The notes beneath the pieces are model-generated. The model was not told the DNA's origin and did not search any database. It was given only the letters and a program-made list of their open reading frames with translations. Below are positions 45,861 to 55,011 of a DNA stretch of 64,000 nt, in pieces (position 1 is the first letter of the stretch; every line of letters starts with the position of its first letter). This stretch comes from an uncultured Cellulomonas sp. (lineage in GTDB: Bacteria; Actinomycetota; Actinomycetes; Actinomycetales; Cellulomonadaceae): the NCBI RefSeq assembly GCF_947494015.1, contig NZ_CANLTL010000004.1, forward strand, positions 1-64,000, read 5' to 3'. The position numbers and the translations under genes are program-made.

Positions 45861-48062
45861 GTGGCTGCGATCGACCGTCAGGCCGTGGTCCGGCGGCACA
45901 CCGTCCGGGTCGCCGGCGTCGACCCCCGCTCACCGCTCCAGGTCGGCAACGGCGAGCTCGCCCTGTCCGTCGACGTCACCGGTCTGCAGACGTTCCCCGA
46001 GCTGTACCCGGTGCCCGACCCCGCCGGCGGACCGACCGGGACGCTGCTGGGCACGCAGTCGCAGTGGGGATGGCACAGCGTCCCGCGGCCGGCCGGGGCG
46101 GACCTGGACGCGACCCGGCGGCCCTACCGGACCCCGCGTGGCGAGGTGCGCTACGTCGACGCGGCACCGCTGAGCGGATCGGACGACTCCGCGCTCGACG
46201 AGGCGACGCTGTGGCTGCGGGCCAACCCGCACCGGCTCGACCTGGCGCGCATCGGCCTGCTCGTCCCGGTCGACGCCGACGACGCCGGCGGTCGTGCCGG
46301 TGACCACCGGGCACCGTCCCCGGACGAGCTGGGGGCCAGCGAGCAGGTGCTGGACCTGTGGACCGGGACGGTGACGAGCCAGGTGGTGCTCGCCGGGAGG
46401 CGGCTGCGGGTCACCACGGCCTGCCACCCGGCCCGCGACGTCCTCGCGGTCCGGGTCGTCGTGGACGACGCCGCGCCCCCCGGGGTGGCGGTGCGCCTGG
46501 CCTTCCCGTACGGGTCCGAGTCGTGGAGCAACGCCGCCGACTGGACACGGCCCGGAGCCCACCTCACCGAGCTGACCACCCGGCCCGGCGGCGGGCAGGT
46601 GCTGCGCCGGCTGGACGGCGCGGCCGGTCCGGCCGGCGTCGAGGGGGCGGCCGGCGTCGAGGGGGCGGCCGGCGTCGAGGGGGCGGCCGGCGCTGACGGC
46701 GTCGGCTACCGGCTGGACCTGCGCACCGGCGCGCGGCACGCGGTGGAGCAGACCGGCCCGCACGAGGTCGTGGTGTCCGACTCCGGCCGCGTGCTCGAGC
46801 TGGTGGTGGCGCTGGCGCCCGGTGGGGCGCCGGTTGTCGACGGACCGGTCACCGTCGACGGCGTGCTCGACGCCGCTGCCGATCACTGGCCACGCTTCTG
46901 GGGCAGCGGAGCGGCGCTCGACCTGGCCGGCAGCACCGATCCGCGCGCCCACGAGCTCGAACGGCGCGCGGTCCTCTCGCAGTACCTCACCGCCATCCAG
47001 TGCGCGGGGTCGTTGCCGCCGCAGGAGACCGGGCTGGTGGGCAACAGCTGGCGCGGGCGGTTCCACCTGGAGATGCACTGGTGGCACGCCGCCCACTTCG
47101 CGCTGTGGGGACGGCCCGAGCTGCTCGAGCGCAGCATGGCCTGGTACGACGCGGTGCTGCCGCGCGCCCGGGCCACCGCGCGGCTGCAGGGCTACGCTGG
47201 CGCCCGCTGGCCCAAGCAGGTGGGTCCGGACGGCCGGGAGAGCCCGAGCGACATCGGGCCGTTCCTGCTCTGGCAGCAGCCGCACGTCATCCACCTCGCC
47301 GAGCTGCTGCGCCGAGCCGGTGACTCCGCGCGGGTCGTGCAGCGGTACGGCGACCTCGTCGAGCAGACCGCGCGGTTCATGGCCGACGTGGCCGAGCCCG
47401 GGCCGGACGGGTACGGGCTCGGACCGCCGCTCATCCCGGCGCAGGAGTCGTACGCCGCGCTGCGCGACCGGGTGACGAACCCGCCGTTCGAGCTCGCGTA
47501 CTGGGCGTGGGCGCTCGGCGTGGCGCAGCGGTGGCGGGTGCAGTCCGGCCACCCGCCGGAGCCCCGCTGGGACGAGGTCGGCCGGGGCATGGTGCGCCCG
47601 CTGGTGCGGGACGGGGTGTACGCGGCGATCGGCGTCGAGCCGTTCACGATCCGCACCGACCATCCCTCGATGGTCTACGGGCTCGGCGTCGTGCCGGCCA
47701 CCGACGTGCTCGACCCGGCGCTGGTCCGGGCGACGCTCTCCTCGGTCATGGCCGACTGGGACTGGCCCAGCACGTGGGGATGGGACTACCCCGCACTGGC
47801 GATGACCGCGACGCGGCTGGGCGACCCCGCCCTCGCGGTCGACCTGCTGCTGCGGGACGAGGCCAAGAACCTGCACCTGCCCAACGGCCACAACCGCCAG
47901 ACCGACCACCTGGCGGCCTACCTGCCCGGCAACGGGGGCCTGCTGGCCGCCGTCGCGCTGATGGCCGGCGGGTGGGACGACGACGGCGGCCGCCCGGCTC
48001 CGGGCTTCCCCGACGACGGGACCTGGGTGGTCCGGCACGAAGGGTTCGTGCCGGCGCCCTGA
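45861..48062 (+). CDS. six-hairpin glycosidase-like protein
   Basis: A 733-residue protein from GTG 45861 (CAGGAG upstream). An N-terminal beta-rich domain (about 1-330) carries VGNGELALSVDVTGLQTFPE, like the start of GH65/GH95-type enzymes. A C-terminal (alpha/alpha)6-barrel follows, with GNSWRGRFHLEMHWWHAAHFALWGR (split as GNSWRGRFHLEMHWW and HAAHFALWGR), AGARWPKQ, DWDWPSTWGWDYPALAMTA and LPGNGGLL. Glu in FHLEMHWW is a candidate catalytic residue. No signal peptide, so it probably works on the sugar imported with the upstream binding protein. Three perfect 18-base repeats put GVEGAA triplicates at about residues 259-276. Confidence 0.75.
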   Translation: MAAIDRQAVVRRHTVRVAGVDPRSPLQVGNGELALSVDVTGLQTFPELYPVPDPAGGPTGTLLGTQSQWGWHSVPRPAGADLDATRRPYRTPRGEVRYVDAAPLSGSDDSALDEATLWLRANPHRLDLARIGLLVPVDADDAGGRAGDHRAPSPDELGASEQVLDLWTGTVTSQVVLAGRRLRVTTACHPARDVLAVRVVVDDAAPPGVAVRLAFPYGSESWSNAADWTRPGAHLTELTTRPGGGQVLRRLDGAAGPAGVEGAAGVEGAAGVEGAAGADGVGYRLDLRTGARHAVEQTGPHEVVVSDSGRVLELVVALAPGGAPVVDGPVTVDGVLDAAADHWPRFWGSGAALDLAGSTDPRAHELERRAVLSQYLTAIQCAGSLPPQETGLVGNSWRGRFHLEMHWWHAAHFALWGRPELLERSMAWYDAVLPRARATARLQGYAGARWPKQVGPDGRESPSDIGPFLLWQQPHVIHLAELLRRAGDSARVVQRYGDLVEQTARFMADVAEPGPDGYGLGPPLIPAQESYAALRDRVTNPPFELAYWAWALGVAQRWRVQSGHPPEPRWDEVGRGMVRPLVRDGVYAAIGVEPFTIRTDHPSMVYGLGVVPATDVLDPALVRATLSSVMADWDWPSTWGWDYPALAMTATRLGDPALAVDLLLRDEAKNLHLPNGHNRQTDHLAAYLPGNGGLLAAVALMAGGWDDDGGRPAPGFPDDGTWVVRHEGFVPAP
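46635..46688. repeat. 18-bp tandem repeat inside the glycosidase gene, 3 copies
   Basis: GGCGTCGAGGGGGCGGCC at 46635, 46653 and 46671, in frame, encoding GVEGAA repeats. It shares the 16-mer GGCGTCGAGGGGGCGG with the noncoding repeat near 18223. Confidence 0.85.
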
Positions 48063-48075
48063 GCCCTCCGCCGGC

Positions 48076-48966
48076 CTACTGCACCACGACGGTCCGCGAG
48101 TCCGTCATCGGTGTCCCGCCCGCACCGTCGGACGGGTCGCTCTCGCTGATCACGACCGTGTAGGTGCCCGGGTCCAGCTCCACCTCGAAGGAGTAGGGCG
48201 CGAAGGTCTGGCCCTCGGCGGTGGTGGTGAAGCCGGACCGCACCTCGGCGCCCGAGCCGTCCAGGACACGCCAGAGCAGGTTCGCCTCGAACACCGCCGC
48301 GTCCCCGGCCACGGTCACCGGGGATGACGTGGTGGCGCCCTGCGCCGGGGTGTCGATCTGGACGAGCTGACGGACGTCCAGCGGGTCCGCCCGGCTGATC
48401 GGCTCGGTCCAGCTGACCGCGCCCCACAGGTCACCGGCCGGCTCGCCGTCGATGGTCAGCAGCACCCCGGCCGTCGGATCGTCGGCGGCCGCCGTGGCGG
48501 TGTGCACGAGCTGCTGGACCATCCGCGCGGCGCCCTCCGAGCCGATCGACGCGGTGCGCGCCTGCTCGCTGAGGTCCACGACGATCGTCGAGCCGTCCCG
48601 GGTCACGCCCAGCACCTGGGTGGCCGGGTCCCAGGCGGTGCTGTAGTCCGGGTCGACCGGCCCGGCGATCATCGCCTCGACCGCGGCGCGGACGGGGTCC
48701 GCGGCGTCGACCTCGCGCGGTTCGTGGGCGAGCCGGATGCCGGCGCGCGTGTCGACCAGGTAGGAGACCATCACCGTCTGCGTGGCCGGGCTCGTCGGGG
48801 TGGCCGGCGAGGAGGCGGTCGGCGACGGGCCCGGGGAGGCCGCCGACGTCGTCGGTGGGGCGGAGGTGGGCGCGGCGGCGTCCGTGCCGTCGGAGCACCC
48901 GGCCGCGACGGCGACCACGGTTCCCAGGGCGACGACGAGGGCCGCGGCGCGGCGCTGTGCTCGCAT
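48076..48966 (-). CDS. GerMN / Gmad2-domain lipoprotein
   Basis: A 296-residue lipoprotein with lipobox AVAAGCS (Cys24), a Pro/Thr/Ser-rich linker to about residue 62, a GerMN domain (VMVSYLVDTRAGIRLAHEPRE to LTIDGEPAG; shown in part) and a Gmad2 immunoglobulin-like domain (VTVAGDAAVFEANLLWRVLD, then YTVVISESDPSDG). Similar lipoproteins are common on actinobacterial surfaces. The role is unknown; GerMN domains occur in spore germination and in LpqB-like sensor-associated proteins. It converges on the glycosidase. Confidence 0.85.
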   Translation of the reverse strand: MRAQRRAAALVVALGTVVAVAAGCSDGTDAAAPTSAPPTTSAASPGPSPTASSPATPTSPATQTVMVSYLVDTRAGIRLAHEPREVDAADPVRAAVEAMIAGPVDPDYSTAWDPATQVLGVTRDGSTIVVDLSEQARTASIGSEGAARMVQQLVHTATAAADDPTAGVLLTIDGEPAGDLWGAVSWTEPISRADPLDVRQLVQIDTPAQGATTSSPVTVAGDAAVFEANLLWRVLDGSGAEVRSGFTTTAEGQTFAPYSFEVELDPGTYTVVISESDPSDGAGGTPMTDSRTVVVQ

Positions 48967-49062
48967 GGTGTCCTCTCCGAAGACGGTCGTTGACCAGCGA
49001 CTTTACCCCGCCTTGGCCTGTGCGCACCACCGCGTCGGGTGGCGTGGCGACCGAGCGACGGA

Positions 49063-49068
49063 CACCCT
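49063..49068 (+). promoter_or_regulatory. candidate leaderless -10 element
   Basis: CACCCT followed by 6 bases and ATG 49075. Confidence 0.35.
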
Positions 49069-49074
49069 GGCCGG

Positions 49075-49671
49075 ATGCCGCCGACCCTGCCGACGCTGCT
49101 CACCTTCGGGCACGGGACCGCCGACGCGGACCGGATGCTGGAGCTGCTGCACGTCGCCGGCGTCACCCGGCTGGTCGACGTGCGGCGCTTCCCCGGCAGC
49201 CGACGACACCCGCACGTCGCGCGCGACGCTCTCGAGGAGTGGCTGCCGGCGGGCGGGGTGGCCTACCGCTGGGAGCCGCGGCTCGGCGGCCGTCGGCGGG
49301 TGGAGCGGTCGCCCGACGAACCGGCCGCGGACCCGTGGTGGCAGGTCGAGGCGTTCCGCGCGTACGCCGCGCACACCCGCACGCCGGAGTTCCGCGACGC
49401 GATGGCCGACCTGCTGGCCGACCTGCTGGCCGAGCTGCCGGCCGACCTGCCGAGCGGCGCCGCGCCGCCCAGGGGGCGCACCGCGGTGATGTGCAGCGAG
49501 ACGCTGTGGTGGCGATGCCACCGGCGGCTGGTGAGCGACGTGGCGGAGCTGCTGCACGGCACACCGGTCGAGCACCTGGGCCATGACGGGCGCCTCACCG
49601 CGCACCGCCCGGCCGACGGTGCCCGGGTCACGCCCGACGGCCTGCGGTACGACCTGGTCGCCGGCTCGTAG
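49075..49671 (+). CDS. DUF488 family protein
   Basis: A 198-residue DUF488 protein: LLTFGHGTADADRMLELL, LVDVRRFPGSRRHPHVARDAL (split as LVDVRRFPGSRR and HPHVARDAL), YRWEPRLGG, and MCSETLWWRCHR, where the Cys, Trp and His are the family signature. The function is unknown. A run of LADLLADLLAELPADLP repeats near residue 115 comes from repetitive DNA. Confidence 0.88.
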   Translation: MPPTLPTLLTFGHGTADADRMLELLHVAGVTRLVDVRRFPGSRRHPHVARDALEEWLPAGGVAYRWEPRLGGRRRVERSPDEPAADPWWQVEAFRAYAAHTRTPEFRDAMADLLADLLAELPADLPSGAAPPRGRTAVMCSETLWWRCHRRLVSDVAELLHGTPVEHLGHDGRLTAHRPADGARVTPDGLRYDLVAGS

Positions 49672-49703
49672 GCGTCCGACGCGCCGCCGTCCGGCACGGA
49701 CGA

Positions 49704-50618
49704 TCAGCGCCCGGTCAGCACCTGACGCAGGGACAGCGGCCGTCGGCCGGTGAGCCGTTCGACGTCGCCGGTCACCGCCGCCAGCTCGCCTCGGGCGATG
49801 GCCGTGTAGGTCGACACCCACGCGTCCAGCTGCCAGCGCGGTGCGCCGGACGGCGCACGGGACGCGTACGCCTCCTCGACCGTCTCGTCCTCGAACCGCA
49901 CCGCGCGGCCGGTCACCTCGGTGACGACCCGGGCGACGTCGGCCAGGGTCAGCGCCTGCGGACCGGTGAGGTCGTAGGTGCGGCCGTGATGCGCGTCCCG
50001 CCCGGCGGGCCCGTCAGCCCGACCAGCCGACCCGCCGCCGGCCGGACTGCCGGTGCGCACGTCGGTGAGCACGTCGGTGAGCACGGCGGTCGCCGCGCGG
50101 GCGACGTCCGCCCGCGCCACCGCGCCGACGGCGCCGTGGCCGGCCGGGCCGCGCAGCACGCCGTCGTCGCCGGCGAACTCCGGCAGCACGTCGAGGTAGA
50201 GGCTGTCGCGCAGGACGGTGTGCGCCATCCCGGACGCCCGCAGGTGCTGCTCGGTCGACCAGTGGTCACGGGCCAGCGTGAAGGTGGCGTCCGGTGCGGC
50301 GCCGAGGAAGGACGTGTACACCACGTGCCGGACCCCGGCCGCGGCGGCGGCGTCGACCGCGGTGCGGTGCCGGTCGACCCGGTCGGCGCTCTCCGAGGCC
50401 GACACCAGCAGCACGACGTCGACCCCGGTGAGCGCCGCCCGGACGGCGGGGCCGTCGTCGTAGGCGGCCACCGCGACCGTGGCGCCGGGCAGGTCCGGCG
50501 CCCGGCGGGCGTCCCGGACCACGAGCCGCTGCGGGGTGCCGGCCGCCGCCAGCGCCCGGGCGACCAGGCCACCGACGTGGCCGGTGGCGCCGGTCACGGC
50601 GACCCGGGGCGCGGTCAC
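49704..50618 (-). CDS. NmrA-like NAD(P)-binding protein
   Basis: 304 residues from GTG 50618. TGATGHVGGLVARAL begins an atypical SDR/NmrA fold; VVYTSFLGAAPDATFTLARDHWSTEQHLRASG (split as VVYTSFLGAAPD and DHWSTEQHLRASG) replaces the active-site YxxxK, as in quinone-reductase QorB/NmrA types. Its start overlaps the stop of the DUF1059 gene (GTGA). It may be a quinone or redox-state reader. An extra Gly/Ala/Arg-rich insertion lies near residue 200. Confidence 0.85.
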   Translation of the reverse strand: MTAPRVAVTGATGHVGGLVARALAAAGTPQRLVVRDARRAPDLPGATVAVAAYDDGPAVRAALTGVDVVLLVSASESADRVDRHRTAVDAAAAAGVRHVVYTSFLGAAPDATFTLARDHWSTEQHLRASGMAHTVLRDSLYLDVLPEFAGDDGVLRGPAGHGAVGAVARADVARAATAVLTDVLTDVRTGSPAGGGSAGRADGPAGRDAHHGRTYDLTGPQALTLADVARVVTEVTGRAVRFEDETVEEAYASRAPSGAPRWQLDAWVSTYTAIARGELAAVTGDVERLTGRRPLSLRQVLTGR

Positions 50619-50797
50619 GCGGTGGTGCGGATGACCGCGCGGATCCGGCTGATGAGGTCGTCGGGCATCTGGGGCTCGGTCAGGCCGTGGTCGTGCTGGG
50701 CGTGGACCGTGCACAGCGCGAGCATCTCGTCCTCCCCGTCGACACGGAAGACGGCTCCGCAACCGGGGACGACGTCGCCGCAGGCGTACTCCTTCAT
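50615..50797 (-). CDS. DUF1059 small protein
   Basis: A 60-residue protein with the DUF1059 pattern: MKEYACGDVVPGCGAVF (Cys6, Cys13), MLALCTVHAQHDHGL (Cys29 and His residues) and a helical end. The cysteines and histidines suggest metal or redox binding, but the function is unknown. Ribosome-binding site AGGAGA. Its ATG overlaps the EAL gene stop (ATGA), and its stop overlaps the NmrA start (GTGA). Confidence 0.85.
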   Translation of the reverse strand: MKEYACGDVVPGCGAVFRVDGEDEMLALCTVHAQHDHGLTEPQMPDDLISRIRAVIRTTA

Positions 50798-52122
50798 GAC
50801 AGCTCTCCTCGAGCTCGGGCCCCGACGCTGGATGTCGGGGCGGGGGACGGGTGCGCGACCGTGAGCGGGCCGGCACCGTGCTGGAACCGCACGGAGTGGT
50901 CGGCGAGCTCCGCCAGGCGGAGCACGAGCCGTTCGGGCCGCAGCACGCCGACGTGTCGACCCAGGGCGTCGCTGCACACCACCGGGTCGAACCGGGTCGC
51001 GGGGAGGCGGGTCATGGCCCGGGTCGCCACGTCGGTGAGGTCGGCGGTGTCCGTCGTGCGCAGGCTGACCGGCACGACCTCGGGCGGCCCGGCCGTCGCC
51101 CCGGCGGCGGCCTCGTCGTCGCCGTCGGGCCGGGGACGACGGACCAGGCACACCGCGCGCTGGTGCCGGTCGACGACGACGACGAGGTCCTCGCCGGGTG
51201 CGTCGGCGAACGGCGGCACCGCCGCGAGCAGCTCCTCGTCGGTGATCGTCGCCGTCCGCTCCACGAGGCCGGCGACCGAGTCGACCCGCTCCCGGCGGTC
51301 GGCGAGCGACCGGATCATGGCCGCCTGCTCCGGCGGCACGGCCGCCCAGCCCGGCGACGGCCGGCCGAACAGCCAGCCCTGGGCGAGCGGGATCCCCAGC
51401 CGGACGAAGGCCGCGAGCTCCTCGGGGCGCTCGACGCCCTCGGCGATCAGGACGGCGTCCAGGCGTCCGGCGAAGGCCCCGAGCAGCTCGGTCACGGCCA
51501 GCTTGACCTCGTCCCGGTCGGCGTGGTCCACCAGGGCACGGTCGATCTTGACCATCTCGGGACGGATCAGCGCGATCTGCTGCAGGCCCGAGTAGCCCGT
51601 GCCGGCGTCGTCCAGCGCGATCACGGCACCCTTGGCCCGCGCAAGGGTGAGCAGTGCCGTGAGCGGCTCGTACTCGTCGACGCGCACGTGCTCGGTCAGC
51701 TCGAGCACGAGGCGGCGCAGGTCCGGCGCAGCGCGCAGGAGGTCGGCGAGCTCCGGCTCGCACAGCAGGTGGGGGCTGACGTTGACGGACAGGAAGCAGT
51801 CCGCGGGCACGTCGGGCAGGACGCCGATCGCGGCCCGCAGGACCCGTGCCTCCAGCAGGGCCCCGACGCCCTCCCGGTCGGCAGCGGCGAACCACCGGTC
51901 CGGGCTCAGCGCGGGCGGCCCGTCGAACCGGGCGAGCGCCTCGTAGCCCGCGACGACGCCGCGGCGCAGGTCCACGATGGGCTGGAAGACGAGCCGCGGC
52001 TGGTCGGGCTGCTGCAGCACGCGGGCGACGTCCGGGGTGTCGTCGTGCTCGGCGGGCGACCCCGACGGCAGCGGCGTGCGGGCGGTGGGCACGTGCGTGG
52101 GCCGGGTCACGTCCTCGGGCAC
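50794..52122 (-). CDS. EAL-domain protein (c-di-GMP phosphodiesterase type)
   Basis: 442 residues from GTG 52122, after a GGGGGG site. An EAL domain (about 35-285) has Glu61 in GYEALARF, SVNVSPHLL, LELTEHV, ALDDAGTGYSGL, MVKIDRALV and IAEGVERPEEL, so catalytic residues look intact and hydrolysis of c-di-GMP is likely. No GGDEF. The C-terminal part (about 300-420) looks like a degenerate CBS or YkuI-like sensory region. It is soluble. It is the first gene of the EAL-DUF1059-NmrA overlapping set. Confidence 0.88.
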   Translation of the reverse strand: MPEDVTRPTHVPTARTPLPSGSPAEHDDTPDVARVLQQPDQPRLVFQPIVDLRRGVVAGYEALARFDGPPALSPDRWFAAADREGVGALLEARVLRAAIGVLPDVPADCFLSVNVSPHLLCEPELADLLRAAPDLRRLVLELTEHVRVDEYEPLTALLTLARAKGAVIALDDAGTGYSGLQQIALIRPEMVKIDRALVDHADRDEVKLAVTELLGAFAGRLDAVLIAEGVERPEELAAFVRLGIPLAQGWLFGRPSPGWAAVPPEQAAMIRSLADRRERVDSVAGLVERTATITDEELLAAVPPFADAPGEDLVVVVDRHQRAVCLVRRPRPDGDDEAAAGATAGPPEVVPVSLRTTDTADLTDVATRAMTRLPATRFDPVVCSDALGRHVGVLRPERLVLRLAELADHSVRFQHGAGPLTVAHPSPAPTSSVGARARGELS

Positions 52123-52281
52123 CGTCCCCCCTGACCTCGGCGTCACCACGCCCCTGCTCGCGCAGCACGGGTCGCTGTCAGGCGACGGTAGTCGACGTCG
52201 GGCACGTGGACCCATCGTCAGGGGGGCGCGCGACCTGAGGACTTCGGCTCACACGGACCCGCGCGGCGCTGTGCGGACCGT

Positions 52282-52308
52282 GTTTCGCGGTGGTAACGCC
52301 CGCGAACC
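52282..52308. promoter_or_regulatory. GlnR-like box(es) upstream of nirB
   Basis: GTTTC-N6-GTAAC at 52282-52297, which on the minus strand is GTTAC-N6-GAAAC, a full match to the actinobacterial GlnR box GTNAC-N6-GAAAC. On the plus strand it continues as GTAAC-N6-GAACC (52293-52308). It lies 73-99 bases before the nirB ATG. GlnR activates nirB in other actinobacteria when nitrogen is limiting. A possible -10, TAGCGT, is at 52330-52335. Confidence 0.65.
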
Positions 52309-52380
52309 TTCGGTGACACACGGGCTCTCTAGCGTCGTCGCAGCGGCCCACCCCGGGCCGGATGCACCCGGAGGACCCGC

Positions 52381-55011
52381 ATGCACCCTGACGTCGAGAC
52401 CGCACCGCCCGCCGGTCCGCTCGACGCCGCCCCGCGACGCCTCGTCGTGGTGGGCGGCGGGATGGTGGCCCAGCGCCTGGTCGAGGCGGTCCGTGACCGC
52501 GACGTGGACGACCGCTGGCAGGTGACGGTGCTGGCCGAGGAGCCGCGCGCGCCGTACGACCGGGTCGCCCTGACGTCGTACTTCTCCGGCCGGGACCCCG
52601 AGGACCTCGCGCTCGGCGACCCGGGCCTGTGGGACGACCCGGCGGTGCGCCTGGTGCGCGGCGCCCGGGTGGTGGACGTCGACCGGGCCGCACGCACCGT
52701 GCGCGTCGCGGACGGCCGCACCTGGGCCTACGACGAGCTGGTCCTCGCCACCGGGTCCAGCGCCGCGATGCCACCGATCGAGGGCAACGACCTGCCCGGC
52801 GTATTCGTGTACCGCACGATCGACGACGTGGCCGCGCTGCGCGGCTGGGTCGAGCAGCAGGCCGCGCGCGGGCGACCGGTCCGCGGCGCCGTCATCGGCG
52901 GCGGCCTGCTGGGGCTCGAGGCGGCCGGTGCGCTGCGGGCGCTGGGTGCGACGTGCACGGTCATCCAGGTCGGCACGCACCTCATGTCGGCCCAGGTGGA
53001 CCTCGGCGGCGGCGAGGCGCTGCGCCGGCTGATCAACCGCCTCGGGGTGGCGGTGCGCACCGGCACGGTCACCGAGCGGATGCGGGTCGACCGCCGCGGC
53101 ACCGTCGGACGGCTGGACTTCGCCGACGGCGGCCGGCTCGACGTGGACGTCGTCGTGGTCGCCACCGGCGTGCGGCCCCGCGACGAGCTGGCCCGCGCCG
53201 CCGGCCTGGAGATCGGGGCGCGCGGCGGCGTCGTCGTCGACGAGGCGTGCCGGACCGCGGACCCGCACGTGTGGGCCGCGGGCGAGGTGGCCTGCATCGA
53301 CGGGGCGTGCCTGGGCCTGGTCGCGCCGGGCTACGCGATGGCGGAGGTGGTCGTCGACCGGCTGCTGGGCGGCAGCGCCGTCTTCCCGGGGGCGGACACG
53401 GCGACCAAGCTCAAGCTGTCCGGCGTGGACGTCGCCAGCTTCGGCGACGCCTTCGCCCGCACGCCGGGTGCGCTGGAGCTGGTGCACTCCGACCCGGTGG
53501 CCGGCGTCTACACCAAGCTCGTGCTGTCCGACGACGCACGCACGCTGCTCGGCGGCGTGCTGGTCGGCGACGCGTCGGCGTACGCGAGCCTGCGCCCCAT
53601 GGTCGGCCGTCAGCTGGCCGGCGACCCGTCGGCCCTCCTGCTGCCGGGCAAGGACCCCGCCTCCGGCGGCGACCTGCCCGACGACGCCACCGTGTGCTCG
53701 TGCAACAACGTGACCGCCGGCACCGTGCGCGGCGCGGTCACCGACCACGCGTGCACCGACCTCGGCGCGGTCAAGGCGTGCACCAGGGCCGGCACGAGCT
53801 GCGGGTCGTGCCTGCCGCTGGTCAAGAAGCTCCTGGGCGCCGAGCTGACCCGAGCCGGGATCACGGTCTCGCACGCGCTGTGCGAGCACTTCGCGATGTC
53901 CCGCCGCCAGCTGTTCGACGCGGTCCGGGTCACCGGCCTGCGGACCTTCAGCGAGATCGTGCAGCGGCACGGCCACGGACGCGGCTGCGACATCTGCAAG
54001 CCCGTGGTCGCCTCGATCCTGTCCTCCCTCGACGACGGCCACGTGCTGGACGGCGAGCGCGCCGCCCTGCAGGACACCAACGACCACGTCATGGCCAACC
54101 TGCAGAAGGACGGCTCGTACTCCGTGGTCCCGCGCATCCCCGGTGGCGAGATCACCCCGGAGGGTCTGCTGGTGATCGGGCAGGTCGCGAAGGACTACGG
54201 GCTCTACACCAAGATCACCGGCGGGCAGCGGATCGACATGTTCGGCGCCCGCATCGACCAGCTGCCGGGCATCTGGAAGCGCCTGGTCGACGCGGGCTTC
54301 GAGTCCGGGCACGCCTACGGCAAGTCGCTGCGCACCGTGAAGTCGTGCGTCGGCTCGACGTGGTGCCGCTACGGCGTGCAGGACTCGGTGGGCCTGGCCG
54401 TCGCGCTCGAGCTGCGGTACCGCGGCCTGCGCAGCCCGCACAAGTTCAAGCTCGGCGTGTCCGGGTGCGCCCGGGAGTGCGCCGAGGCCCGCGCCAAGGA
54501 CGTCGGGGTGATCGCCACCGACAACGGCTGGAACCTGTACGTCGGCGGCAACGGCGGCTTCACCCCGCGGCACGCGCAGCTGCTCGCCGAGGACCTGGAC
54601 ACCGACACGCTGGTGCGCACGATCGACCGGTTCCTCATGTACTACATCCGCACCGCCGACCGCCTGCAGCGCACCGCCCCGTGGATGGAGGAGGTCGACG
54701 GCGGCCTGGCCGGGGTGCGCGCCGTCGTCCTGGACGACGCCCTCGGCATCGCCGCCGACCTCGACGCGAGCATGGCGCGGCACGTGGACGCCTACGCCGA
54801 CGAGTGGAAGGCGACCCTGGAGGACCCCGAGAAGCTGCGCCGGTTCGCGTCGTTCGTCAACGCTCCGACGACACCCGACCCGTCGCTCGCCTACGTGGCC
54901 GAGCGTGGGCAGGCCCGGCCGGCGACGGCGACCGAGCGCGCCGAGCTCGAGCGGTCGACGGCCGGCGGCCCCGTGGTCGTCGCCGGCACGACGTTGGCGG
55001 TGCGGTCGTGA
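52381..55011 (+). CDS. nirB: assimilatory nitrite reductase, large subunit
   Basis: An 876-residue NirB. Order: FAD/NAD(P)H reductase (VVVGGGMVAQR; AVIGGGLLGLEAAG), a BFD-like [2Fe-2S] region (CSCNNVTAGT; SCGSC), a ferredoxin-like repeat, then the siroheme-[4Fe-4S] sulfite/nitrite reductase domain with SCVGSTWCRYG and SGCARECAEA giving the four cluster cysteines. It reduces nitrite to ammonium with NAD(P)H. A GGAGG site precedes ATG 52381. Its stop overlaps nirD (GTGA). The siroheme genes follow in the same operon. Confidence 0.96.
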   Translation: MHPDVETAPPAGPLDAAPRRLVVVGGGMVAQRLVEAVRDRDVDDRWQVTVLAEEPRAPYDRVALTSYFSGRDPEDLALGDPGLWDDPAVRLVRGARVVDVDRAARTVRVADGRTWAYDELVLATGSSAAMPPIEGNDLPGVFVYRTIDDVAALRGWVEQQAARGRPVRGAVIGGGLLGLEAAGALRALGATCTVIQVGTHLMSAQVDLGGGEALRRLINRLGVAVRTGTVTERMRVDRRGTVGRLDFADGGRLDVDVVVVATGVRPRDELARAAGLEIGARGGVVVDEACRTADPHVWAAGEVACIDGACLGLVAPGYAMAEVVVDRLLGGSAVFPGADTATKLKLSGVDVASFGDAFARTPGALELVHSDPVAGVYTKLVLSDDARTLLGGVLVGDASAYASLRPMVGRQLAGDPSALLLPGKDPASGGDLPDDATVCSCNNVTAGTVRGAVTDHACTDLGAVKACTRAGTSCGSCLPLVKKLLGAELTRAGITVSHALCEHFAMSRRQLFDAVRVTGLRTFSEIVQRHGHGRGCDICKPVVASILSSLDDGHVLDGERAALQDTNDHVMANLQKDGSYSVVPRIPGGEITPEGLLVIGQVAKDYGLYTKITGGQRIDMFGARIDQLPGIWKRLVDAGFESGHAYGKSLRTVKSCVGSTWCRYGVQDSVGLAVALELRYRGLRSPHKFKLGVSGCARECAEARAKDVGVIATDNGWNLYVGGNGGFTPRHAQLLAEDLDTDTLVRTIDRFLMYYIRTADRLQRTAPWMEEVDGGLAGVRAVVLDDALGIAADLDASMARHVDAYADEWKATLEDPEKLRRFASFVNAPTTPDPSLAYVAERGQARPATATERAELERSTAGGPVVVAGTTLAVRS

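Noticed and set aside
52238-52251. DosR-like GGACTTCGGCTC sequence upstream of nirB
   Set aside because: Only one arm resembles the box, and no NANNNT hexamer lies 30.5 bases downstream of its centre.
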